The translations under genes were made by a program, and so were the position numbers. Below, piece by piece: positions 44,452 through 51,937 of a stretch of 64,000 nucleotides of DNA; positions within the stretch are counted from its first letter, which is position 1; every line of letters starts with the position of its first letter. Under the pieces are notes generated by a model. That model worked only from the letters and a program-made list of their open reading frames with translations. It was not told the DNA's origin and did not search any database. The DNA is from Caballeronia grimmiae (GTDB taxonomy: Bacteria; Pseudomonadota; Gammaproteobacteria; Burkholderiales; Burkholderiaceae): positions 124,001 through 188,000 of the forward strand of contig NZ_JFHE01000006.1 of the NCBI RefSeq assembly GCF_000698555.1. The letters are read 5' to 3'.

Positions 44452-45617
44452 GCGAACGCGCCGATGTGATCGTGATCGGCGGCGGCATCGTCGGCACGAC
44501 GACTGCCTTTTTTCTGCGCCGCCGCCAGCGATCAGTGATTCTGCTCGAGCGCGGCTTGACGGGGCAGCAGGCAAGCGGCGTCAACTTCGGCGGCGTGCGC
44601 CGGCAAGGGCGTGCGCTCCAACAGCTTGCGATGTCCAATCGCGCGCTCGAAACGTGGCGGCGTTCGCGCGATTTGCTGGGCGAAGACGTCGAGTTCATGC
44701 CGTCGGGTCATACGCGCGTGTGCTATCACGCGCACGATGCCGACTACTTTCATCGCTATGCCGCCGATGCGCGCGACCATGGCCTCGATCTCGAAGTGCT
44801 CGATGGCGCAGCGATGTTCAGACGTTATCCGCATCTTGGCCGCGAGGTGCTCGCGGCATCCGTTTCGCCCTTCGATGGTCACGCGAATCCGCGACTCGCC
44901 GCGCCCGCTTTCGGACGCGCCGCATCGCGGCTGGGCGCGCGCATCGTGGAAAACACGGAAGTCGTGCGCGTCGAAAAGGAAGCGGGCGGCTTTCGCGTGG
45001 AGAGCGCAACGGGCGAGATCTATCGCGCCGAACAAGTGCTGATCTGCGCGGGCGCATGGGCCAATACGCTATCGACGCAAGCCGGCGAGCCGGTGCCGCT
45101 CGTCGCACGCGGTCCGCAGATGGCCGTGACCGAGCCGGTGCCCTACGTGTTCAGCACGTCGATGGGCGTTTATACGTCGATCAAGAAGGAGAGCGTGTAT
45201 TACAGGCAGGTGGCGCGCGGCAATATCGTGCTGGGCGGCGGCCCGCCCGGTCCCGCCGATCCGGTCACGCGCCGCGCAGCCGTGTTGCCCGAGAACACCG
45301 TCGCGCAGCTGGCGCAGTTCGTCCGCATGGTGCCCGCGATGCGCCCGCTGCAAGTGATTCGCGTATGGAGCGGCGTGGAAAGCTATCTGCCGGATTCGGA
45401 GCCGATCATCGGCCCCAGTTCCAAAGTCGATGGCCTGTTCTACGCATTCGGTTTCAGCGGATCGGGTTTTCAGATCGGCCCGGGCGTCGGCGAAACGCTT
45501 GCCGAGCTGCTCGATACGGGCAGCACGCCCATCGACCTTTCATCGTTTTCCATCAGACGATTTCAACGTACATCGTCGACGCAAGCCGAATCGGTGACTT
45601 CCGAAACTTCGCCATGA
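44448..45617 (+). CDS. DadA-like FAD oxidase subunit (HcnC/OoxB-like)
   Basis: A 389-aa catalytic subunit of the DAO family: FAD motif VIVIGGGIVGTTTAFFL, GLTGQQASGVNFGGVRRQGR around the flavin, and C-terminal GFSGSGFQIGPGVGE. It belongs with the two preceding subunits (4-bp overlap). The class oxidises glycine, opines, D-hydroxyproline or sarcosine-like secondary amines. HCN production is possible in principle, but the linked peptide/opine-type importer favours an opine- or imino-acid-like substrate. Its stop overlaps the AraC gene start. Confidence 0.87.
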   Translation: MSERADVIVIGGGIVGTTTAFFLRRRQRSVILLERGLTGQQASGVNFGGVRRQGRALQQLAMSNRALETWRRSRDLLGEDVEFMPSGHTRVCYHAHDADYFHRYAADARDHGLDLEVLDGAAMFRRYPHLGREVLAASVSPFDGHANPRLAAPAFGRAASRLGARIVENTEVVRVEKEAGGFRVESATGEIYRAEQVLICAGAWANTLSTQAGEPVPLVARGPQMAVTEPVPYVFSTSMGVYTSIKKESVYYRQVARGNIVLGGGPPGPADPVTRRAAVLPENTVAQLAQFVRMVPAMRPLQVIRVWSGVESYLPDSEPIIGPSSKVDGLFYAFGFSGSGFQIGPGVGETLAELLDTGSTPIDLSSFSIRRFQRTSSTQAESVTSETSP

Positions 45618-46030
45618 GCCAAGCCAATCTGGTCGATGCACTCGCCTATATCGAATCCAATTTCGACAAGACCGTGAGTCTCGCACAACTCGCGGATCTG
45701 TCGGCGCTGAGCGTATCGCGCTTCGCGACAGTATTCCGCGAGCAATTCGGGCTGTCGCCGTACAAGTATCTGTGCGAGCTTCGCGTGCGCCGCGCGCAGA
45801 CCTTGTTGCTCGCGGGCGTGCCGGGATCGGTCGTCGCCACGGAAGTGGGCTTCTTCGATCAGAGCCATCTCGCGCGGCATTTCAAGCGCTTATGCGGCAT
45901 GACGCCGAGCGCGTTCATCGAACGCACGCGCGAGAAGGCGCGTTCAGCCGAGTTCGATGCCGGTCTGAAGAAGCGCGTTGTGCAGGCCGAGGCGCGGGTA
46001 AGTGCTTTCGACCGTGCGCATGTCGCTTGA
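45614..46030 (+). CDS. AraC-type regulator consisting mainly of the DNA-binding domain
   Basis: A 138-aa protein made almost entirely of an AraC/XylS double helix-turn-helix (SLAQLADLSALSVSRFATVF and VVATEVGFFDQSHLARHF, about 8-108), plus a charged tail of about 28 residues. It lacks an effector domain, so it resembles SoxS/MarA-like activators controlled by abundance. It is the last gene of the operon, overlapping the oxidase by 4 bp. Its last 87 bp overlap the 3' end of the convergent LysR gene. Probably an operon-encoded activator. Confidence 0.85.
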   Translation: MSQANLVDALAYIESNFDKTVSLAQLADLSALSVSRFATVFREQFGLSPYKYLCELRVRRAQTLLLAGVPGSVVATEVGFFDQSHLARHFKRLCGMTPSAFIERTREKARSAEFDAGLKKRVVQAEARVSAFDRAHVA

Positions 46031-46915
46031 TGCTTCCTGAATGATCCATTCACGCACGGCCGCGACGATGGGCCTCACCGGCCGGTTCGGCGGCGTGAGC
46101 AGGCAGCAACGGCGGCTCGTGACGATGAGCTCTTCTTCGGCCGGCACCAGGGCGCCTTGCGCAAGCCAGTGCGATGTCACGTTGAGCCAGCCGAGCGCGA
46201 GCCCTTGACCGAGCAAGGCCGCCTGCACGACGATCGCATAGTCGTTGAAGCGCAGCATGCCGGCCGCATGACGCTGCCTGGACGCGAATGCATGAAAACG
46301 CTCGTGCCAGCCGCGCTCTTCGTCGTCCATCACGATGACCGTATCGCCGTGCGCGCGCGCCGCCGGCGTCTTTGCAAGCTCGTGATAACGCGGGTTGCAT
46401 ACCGGCAGAAGGATTTCGGGCATCACGAGCACGGCGTTTTCATCGATGTCCTCGTCGTGCACGAAGCGCATGCCGAGATCGACATCGACGAGCGGCCCGC
46501 CTATGCGCCCCGAAATCAACTGGAAGCGCAAGTCGATGGAAGGAAACGCCTCATTCAGACGGCTCATGCGCGGCATCAGCCAGTGCGTGGTGAAGCCGGT
46601 GGACACCGACAAGGTCACGGTTTCAACGCCGGTCGCTCGGGCTTCGATTTCGCGTATCGCGCTTTCTATGCCGCTGAAACCCTCCGATATCTTCCGATAA
46701 AGAATCTCGCCGCTTTCCGTTAGTTCGATGCCGCCGCGCACGCGCTCGAACAGCCGCACGCCGATATGGTCTTCCATCCGTGCGAGCATGCGGCTGACTG
46801 CTGGCTGGCTGACGTAAAGCTCTTGCGCCGCACGGGTGAAGTTGCCGCAGCGCGCGGCCGCTTCGAACACGAAGAGCGCATTCGCGCTGGGCAGTTTCTT
46901 TCGAAGGTTGGGCAT
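45944..46915 (-). CDS. LysR-family regulator (GcvA-like), intact paralogue
   Basis: A 323-aa LysR-type regulator. The N-terminal helix-turn-helix is FEAAARCGNFTRAAQELYVS then QPAVSRMLARMEDHIG; the effector domain starts near residue 95 (VTLSVSTGFTTHWLMPRMS). It resembles the GcvA branch and is paralogous to the frameshifted gene at 27704-28694. It is divergent from the PotA-like operon, whose promoter carries a T-N11-A box, so it is the best candidate activator for that promoter and for the two others that share the box. There is no clear ribosome site before its ATG. Confidence 0.91.
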   Translation of the reverse strand: MPNLRKKLPSANALFVFEAAARCGNFTRAAQELYVSQPAVSRMLARMEDHIGVRLFERVRGGIELTESGEILYRKISEGFSGIESAIREIEARATGVETVTLSVSTGFTTHWLMPRMSRLNEAFPSIDLRFQLISGRIGGPLVDVDLGMRFVHDEDIDENAVLVMPEILLPVCNPRYHELAKTPAARAHGDTVIVMDDEERGWHERFHAFASRQRHAAGMLRFNDYAIVVQAALLGQGLALGWLNVTSHWLAQGALVPAEEELIVTSRRCCLLTPPNRPVRPIVAAVREWIIQEASSDMRTVESTYPRLGLHNALLQTGIELG

Positions 46916-46920
46916 GACTT

Positions 46921-46979
46921 CATGTTATGCCCGATCCAACAATTTTGGAATTGCCGTCAAAAACATCGCGGCTTAGTAT
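46921..46979 (+). promoter_or_regulatory. LysR-type box plus sigma-70 promoter of the PotA-like operon
   Basis: TGTT-N11-AACA (46923-46941) within CATGTTATGCCCGA then TCCAACAATT; six bases; -35 TTGCCG (46951-46956); 17-bp spacer; -10 TAGTAT (46974-46979). The ATPase start codon is at 47017. The box lies between the divergent LysR gene and its probable target. TCCAACAATT recurs exactly, at the same distance from the -35, before the PotD-like gene. Confidence 0.78.
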
Positions 46980-47016
46980 TTTCCTCAACCTCTCTCTTTT
47001 GGACGAGACGAACGTT

Positions 47017-48093
47017 ATGGACGCACGCGCTAAAACCGGAGTGTCGATCAGGTCCGCCACGAGGCGCTATGGCGCGGTGACCGCGCTGGATGACGTCTCG
47101 CTCGATATCGCGCCGGGCGAATTCGTCTCGCTGCTCGGACCTTCGGGTTCGGGCAAGACGACGCTGCTCGGCATTCTCGGCGGCTTCGTCCAGCCGACTT
47201 CGGGCAGCGTGTGGGTCGGCGAGCGTGACATTACATTCGCGCCGCCGCACAAGCGGAACATCGGCATCGTCTTTCAGAACTACGCGCTCTTTCCGCACAT
47301 GACGGTGGGCGAGAACGTCGCGTTCTCGCTGCGCGCACGCCGCGAGCCGAAATCGACATGGGCCAAACGCGTGGCCGACGCGCTCGCGATGGTCGAACTC
47401 AAAGGCTATGAAAGCCGCAGCATCCATCAGCTTTCGGGCGGGCAGAAGCAGCGCGTCGCACTGGCACGCGCGATCGTCTTCGAGCCGCAACTGATCCTGA
47501 TGGACGAACCGCTCTCCGCACTCGACAAGCAATTGCGCGAGACGATGCAGATCGAATTGCGCAGGCTGCATCGTCAGCTTGGCGCGACCATTGTCAACGT
47601 GACGCACGATCAGCGCGAGGCGCTCACGATGAGCGATCGCGTCGCGGTGCTGAAAGACGGCAAGCTCGTGCAGATCGACACGCCCGAGCGTCTTTACGAC
47701 CGCCCTTGCGATGCGTTCGTCGCGAGCTTCATCGGCGAAGCGACGATGCTCGACGTCACGCGCGCCGGCGACGATGCCGTGCGGCTCGGCGACACGATCC
47801 TGCGCACGGCGCATCCGTTGCCGCGCGGTCAGAAGCTGTTGCTCGCGGTGCAGACGGAGAAGCTCGTGATCGACGGCGAGAATCGTCATGCTCATGCGAA
47901 CCGCCTGTCGTGCCGCGTGACCGAAGTGCTGTATCAGGGCGAAAGCCTGCGTGTGTTCGCGGCCCTTGCCGACGGCACCGCGATCAGTCTTCGCCAGCCG
48001 GGCGGCCACGACGCCCGCAAGCGCATTCCCGCGCCGGGCGGCTCGATGACCGTGGCGCTCGATCCGCAAGACACGATCGTGGTCGCGGCCTGA
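47017..48093 (+). CDS. ABC ATPase, PotA (spermidine/putrescine) type
   Basis: A 358-aa ATPase of a polyamine-type importer: Walker A LLGPSGSGKTT, Q-loop FQNYALFPHMTV, signature LSGGQKQRVALARAI, Walker B LILMDEPLSALD, and a C-terminal TOBE domain (about 270-355). ATG 47017 was chosen over an in-frame start at 46927 that lies upstream of the promoter. It starts an operon with a HAD hydrolase, an amine oxidase, two Pot-type permeases and an aldehyde dehydrogenase. Its binding protein is probably the one at 55115-56179, on the other strand. Confidence 0.92.
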   Translation: MDARAKTGVSIRSATRRYGAVTALDDVSLDIAPGEFVSLLGPSGSGKTTLLGILGGFVQPTSGSVWVGERDITFAPPHKRNIGIVFQNYALFPHMTVGENVAFSLRARREPKSTWAKRVADALAMVELKGYESRSIHQLSGGQKQRVALARAIVFEPQLILMDEPLSALDKQLRETMQIELRRLHRQLGATIVNVTHDQREALTMSDRVAVLKDGKLVQIDTPERLYDRPCDAFVASFIGEATMLDVTRAGDDAVRLGDTILRTAHPLPRGQKLLLAVQTEKLVIDGENRHAHANRLSCRVTEVLYQGESLRVFAALADGTAISLRQPGGHDARKRIPAPGGSMTVALDPQDTIVVAA

Positions 48094-48165
48094 TCTCCAT
48101 TCACCGCCTGTGCACGGGCGATTTCGACTGTCAACTTAGCGATGCAACCCGTAGAGGATGAAGCA

Positions 48166-48879
48166 ATGAATCTCACCGATTTCAAGGTTCTGACGTTCGA
48201 TGTCGTCGGCACGCTGATCAACTTCGAAAAGGGCGTGCTGGATTCCGTGCGCCGGCTCGGCGGCGCGAAAGCCCGTGATTTGACCGATGAGCAGATTTTC
48301 GAGCCCTACATGGAAGGGCGCGCGACGTATCCCGGCCGTTCGAGCCATGAGATGGCGAACGTGTATCTGCATCTGGCAAAGAAGTTAGGTCTCCCGGACG
48401 ATGAGCAATCGGCGGCGGCGTTCCAGCGCGACGTGCTCGAATGGCCTGCATTCGAAGACTCGGTGGCCGCGTTGAAGCGCCTGCGCAAGCACTTCCGTCT
48501 CGTCGCGATGACGAACGCCGATCGCGTCGCGTTGTCGGCGTATGCGCACACGCTCGGCGATCCGTTCGACGATACCGTCTGTTGCGATGAAACCGGCGTC
48601 GCGAAGCCCGATCCGCAATTCTTTGCCTATAACCGCGGACGTCAGGCCGCGTTCGGCTACAAGTTCGAAGAGATTCTGCATACGGCGCAGAGCCAGTATC
48701 ACGACATCGGCATCGCGACGAAGCTCGGTTACGCGACGTGCTGGATCGAACGGCGTCAGGGCATGAAAGGCTTCGGCGCGACGCCGGTGCCGGAAGCCGT
48801 CACCGAACCAACGTGGAAGTTCGCGACGCTGGCCGCGCTCGCGGATGCCGTCGACGACGAAGTCCGCGCTGCGGCCTGA
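48166..48879 (+). CDS. HAD hydrolase, haloacid dehalogenase type II-like (second copy)
   Basis: A 237-aa HAD hydrolase with nucleophile Asp12 in LTFDVVGTLINF, motif II AMTNAD, Lys in GVAKPDPQFFAY and late acidic motif HDIGIATKLGYATCW. It resembles the copy at 35280 in fold and position: each is the gene directly before a PuuB-like oxidase. ATG 48166 follows GAGGATG. The role is unknown; release of a leaving group from an oxidised amine or damage repair of an intermediate are options. Confidence 0.84.
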   Translation: MNLTDFKVLTFDVVGTLINFEKGVLDSVRRLGGAKARDLTDEQIFEPYMEGRATYPGRSSHEMANVYLHLAKKLGLPDDEQSAAAFQRDVLEWPAFEDSVAALKRLRKHFRLVAMTNADRVALSAYAHTLGDPFDDTVCCDETGVAKPDPQFFAYNRGRQAAFGYKFEEILHTAQSQYHDIGIATKLGYATCWIERRQGMKGFGATPVPEAVTEPTWKFATLAALADAVDDEVRAAA

Positions 48880-48881
48880 CG

Positions 48882-50216
48882 ATGCGCGCTCCGTCCGCTC
48901 CGCTTCGCCCGCAACCGGAATCGCTATGGCGAGCGATGGCCGCCCGCGTGCCTGCGTTCGATGCGCCAGTCAGCACGGGCGCGCCGCTCGCACGTGATAT
49001 CGATGTCGAAGTCGCGATCGTCGGCGCGGGCTATTCGGGCTTGAGCGCCGCGTATGCGCTGCAAAAGCGCGGCGTCGAATGCGCGGTGCTCGATGCGAAC
49101 CCGGTCGGCTGGGGCGCGAGCGGGCGCAACGGCGGCGTGGTGTCGTCCAAGTTTCGCGTGTCGTTTCCGGCGATCGCGAGCGCGCACGGCATCGACGTGG
49201 CGAAGCGCATGCATCGGCTTGCGCACGATGGCGTGCGCACCGTCGAGGCGCTCGTCGACGAATTCAAGCTCGAACGCGCTGGTTTCGAACGGTCCGGCAG
49301 CTTGCGGTGCGCGCATACCGAGCGCGCCTTCGCGTCGATCCGCGCCGAAGCGGACTGGCTGCGCACGTCCCTCAACGATACGTCGATGACCGTGCAGTCG
49401 CGTGCGCAAGTGGCGCACGAGACGGGATCGGCGGGCTTCGTCGGCGGCGTGTTGAGCGCGGATGCGGGCACCATCCTGCCGCTCGAATACGTGCGCGGCA
49501 TCGCAGCGGGAATGACCGCACGCGGCGTACCCATCTATGAATCGACGCCCGTCATTGACATGTCGCGCGCACAGGACGGCCGGGTTCATCTGCGCGCGCC
49601 CGGCGGCAGTGTTCGCGCGAAGCAGGTCATCGTCGCGACGAACGCGTATTCCAATCTCACCGATGCCACCGCTTCGTATCACCGCGAACTGGTGCCGTTC
49701 AGAAGCGCGATGATCGCGACCGCGCCGTTGCCGTCCGATCTCGACGCGCAACTCATGGTCAATCGCCGCAGCTATACGGAAACGCGGCGCATGATGAAGT
49801 GGTTTCGCAAGGTCGATGGCCGCATGCTCTTCGGCGGCCGGGATGCGTTCGGCAAGGAAGGCGAGCCAACTGGCTTCGATGCGCTGCAACGCGCGATGAT
49901 CGCGCTCTTCCCGCAATTGAAGGACGTGGCGGTGGACTATCGCTGGTCGGGCTACGTCGGCATGACGTTCAACGCGCTGCCGCACGTGGGCCGCAGCGAC
50001 GATGCGACGACGTTCTGCCTCGGCTATAACGGCGCGGGCGTCGCGATGGCAAGTCTCATCGGCCAGCATGCGGCTGCGCTCGCGCTCGGCGAAACGCCCG
50101 AGCTTGCCTTGCTCGCGCAGAACGGTCTGCGGCCGGTGCCCTTTCATACGCTGCGCGCGCCGGGCGTGAGGCTCGTCGCCGCGTGGTATCAGTTTCTAGA
50201 CGCGGTAGGTGCATGA
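48882..50216 (+). CDS. FAD-dependent amine oxidase, PuuB/DAO family (second copy)
   Basis: A 444-aa DAO-family oxidase. The FAD motif is VAIVGAGYSGLSAAYAL, then WGASGRNGGVVSSKFR and the C-terminal FCLGYNGAGVAMAS. Compared with the first copy (35970) it has a longer N-terminus of about 40 residues and different active-site surroundings, suggesting a different amine. It begins 2 bp after the HAD stop and overlaps the permease start by 4 bp, so oxidase and importer are translationally linked. Confidence 0.88.
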   Translation: MRAPSAPLRPQPESLWRAMAARVPAFDAPVSTGAPLARDIDVEVAIVGAGYSGLSAAYALQKRGVECAVLDANPVGWGASGRNGGVVSSKFRVSFPAIASAHGIDVAKRMHRLAHDGVRTVEALVDEFKLERAGFERSGSLRCAHTERAFASIRAEADWLRTSLNDTSMTVQSRAQVAHETGSAGFVGGVLSADAGTILPLEYVRGIAAGMTARGVPIYESTPVIDMSRAQDGRVHLRAPGGSVRAKQVIVATNAYSNLTDATASYHRELVPFRSAMIATAPLPSDLDAQLMVNRRSYTETRRMMKWFRKVDGRMLFGGRDAFGKEGEPTGFDALQRAMIALFPQLKDVAVDYRWSGYVGMTFNALPHVGRSDDATTFCLGYNGAGVAMASLIGQHAAALALGETPELALLAQNGLRPVPFHTLRAPGVRLVAAWYQFLDAVGA

Positions 50217-51124
50217 TGACGACAGCCAAACGGATACTCCAGGACACCGCCGTGATGCATGCCGCGACGCTCGACCCCACGGTGCGCCATCAACGCCGCG
50301 AAGACCGCACGATGCTGCTGCTGATGACGCCGGCGCTGCTCGTCGTGATCGTGCTGCTGGTCGCGCCGCTCGTGTGGCTGTCGTGGCAATCGTTCGTGCA
50401 CGATGGCGCGGTTTCGCTCGTGAACTACAGGCGCGTCTTCACGGGCGCGTATCTCGACACGTTCCTGCTGACCTTCAAGCTCAGCTTCATCGTGACCCTC
50501 ATCACGTTGCTGCTCGGCTATCCGGTCGCGTACTTCGCGGCGTCGCTATCGCCGCGATGGAGCGCCCTCGTGCTCGGCATGGTGATCCTGCCGTTCTGGA
50601 CCAGCGTGCTCGTGCGTACCTATGCGTGGCTCGTGCTGTTGCAGCGCACGGGTCTGATCAACAAGGCGCTGCTGGGCATGGGCCTGATCGACCGTCCCTT
50701 GCAGCTTTCATATAACCAGTTCGGCACGATCATCGCGATGGTGCACATTCTGCTGCCGTTCATGGTGCTGCCGCTTTTCTCCGCGATGCAGAAGATTGCG
50801 CCCAATCTGTCGCAAGCGGGCGCGAGTCTCGGCGGATCGCCCTTGCACGTGTTTCTGCGCGTGTTCCTTCCGCTTTCGATGAGCGGCGTGCTCGCGGGCG
50901 TGACGCTTGTTTTCGTGCTGTGTCTCGGCTTCTACATCACGCCCGAGCTGATGGGCGGCGGCAAGTCGATGATGGTCTCGATGATCGTGAGCCGCAATGT
51001 CGAGATTTACAACAGCTGGGGCGCGGCGAGTTCGGTGAGCGTGGTCTTGCTCATCTGCGTGTTCGCGATCTTCTATGCCGTGAGCCGCGTGATTCCGCTC
51101 GAAAAGACGCTGGGGGCGAAATGA
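50213..51124 (+). CDS. ABC permease, PotB type
   Basis: A 303-aa permease of a polyamine-type importer with about six helices: MLLLMTPALLVVIVLLVAPL (helix 1) and the coupling loop APNLSQAGASLGGSPLHVF before the last helices. ATG 50213 overlaps the oxidase stop; an ATG directly after it at 50216 is an alternative. The cytoplasmic N-terminal segment is about 30 residues. It overlaps the next permease by 4 bp. Confidence 0.92.
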   Translation: MMTTAKRILQDTAVMHAATLDPTVRHQRREDRTMLLLMTPALLVVIVLLVAPLVWLSWQSFVHDGAVSLVNYRRVFTGAYLDTFLLTFKLSFIVTLITLLLGYPVAYFAASLSPRWSALVLGMVILPFWTSVLVRTYAWLVLLQRTGLINKALLGMGLIDRPLQLSYNQFGTIIAMVHILLPFMVLPLFSAMQKIAPNLSQAGASLGGSPLHVFLRVFLPLSMSGVLAGVTLVFVLCLGFYITPELMGGGKSMMVSMIVSRNVEIYNSWGAASSVSVVLLICVFAIFYAVSRVIPLEKTLGAK

Positions 51125-51918
51125 ATACATGGTCGTTCGGCCGCGTGACGCTGGGTGCATCGGTGATACTGATTCTCGCGTTCCTGATGATTCCGGTGGT
51201 GATCGTGGTGCCGCTTTCCTTCTCCGATGCGCGCTTTCTCACGTTCCCGCCACCCGCGTATTCGTTGCGCTGGTATCACGCGTTCTTCGATAACCCCGCG
51301 TGGATCGACGCGGCGAAGACGAGCTTCGCGGCTTCCTCGTGCGCGGCGCTGATCGCGACGCCGCTCGGCATCGCGGCGGCGTATGGCATTCAGTACGGAT
51401 CGCATCCGTCCTTGCGCTATCTGCGTCCGCTGCTGATGCTGCCGCTGATGGTCCCGATCATCATCGTCGCGGTGGGCGTGTTCTTCGTCTTCACGCAGAT
51501 GGGTTATGTGAACACGCTAGGCGGTCTCGTCATCGCGGATACGATGCTCGGCCTGCCTTATGTGCTGATCTCCGTCGGCGCCGATCTGCGCACGTTCGAC
51601 CGCACGCAGGAGATGGTGGCGCGCAGTCTCGGCATGAATCGCTTTCGCGCGTTCATGGCGGTGACGCTGCCGCAAATCAAGGCGAGCGTGATTTCCGGCG
51701 CGGTCTTCGTGTTCATTCAGGCGCTCGATGAAACCGTCGTCGCGCTGTTCATCTCGGGCGGCAACAACCAGACGCTCACGCGCCGCATGTTCGTCACGCT
51801 GCGCGATGAAATCGATCCGACCATCGCCGCCATCAGCACGATGCTGACGGCGCTGACCTTGTGCCTCGTGATGATCGTCGTCGTGAGCCGGCGCTCATCT
51901 TCCGTGGCGCGAGCCTGA
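51121..51918 (+). CDS. ABC permease, PotC type
   Basis: A 265-aa second permease: helix 1 at about 10-32, PotC-like FSDARFLTFPPPAYSLRWYHAF after it, and the coupling loop MVARSLGMNRFRAFMAVTLPQ. It pairs with the PotB-like subunit and the ATPase at 47017. It is followed after 19 bp by an aldehyde dehydrogenase, completing the import-then-oxidise operon. Confidence 0.92.
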   Translation: MNTWSFGRVTLGASVILILAFLMIPVVIVVPLSFSDARFLTFPPPAYSLRWYHAFFDNPAWIDAAKTSFAASSCAALIATPLGIAAAYGIQYGSHPSLRYLRPLLMLPLMVPIIIVAVGVFFVFTQMGYVNTLGGLVIADTMLGLPYVLISVGADLRTFDRTQEMVARSLGMNRFRAFMAVTLPQIKASVISGAVFVFIQALDETVVALFISGGNNQTLTRRMFVTLRDEIDPTIAAISTMLTALTLCLVMIVVVSRRSSSVARA

Positions 51919-51937
51919 CCATTTCACCCCTGAAAAC

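Noticed and set aside
42767..45617. Hydrogen cyanide synthase hcnABC.
   Set aside because: The architecture fits, but opine oxidases and related dehydrogenases share it, and the linked peptide/opine importer points elsewhere. HCN synthase cannot be claimed.
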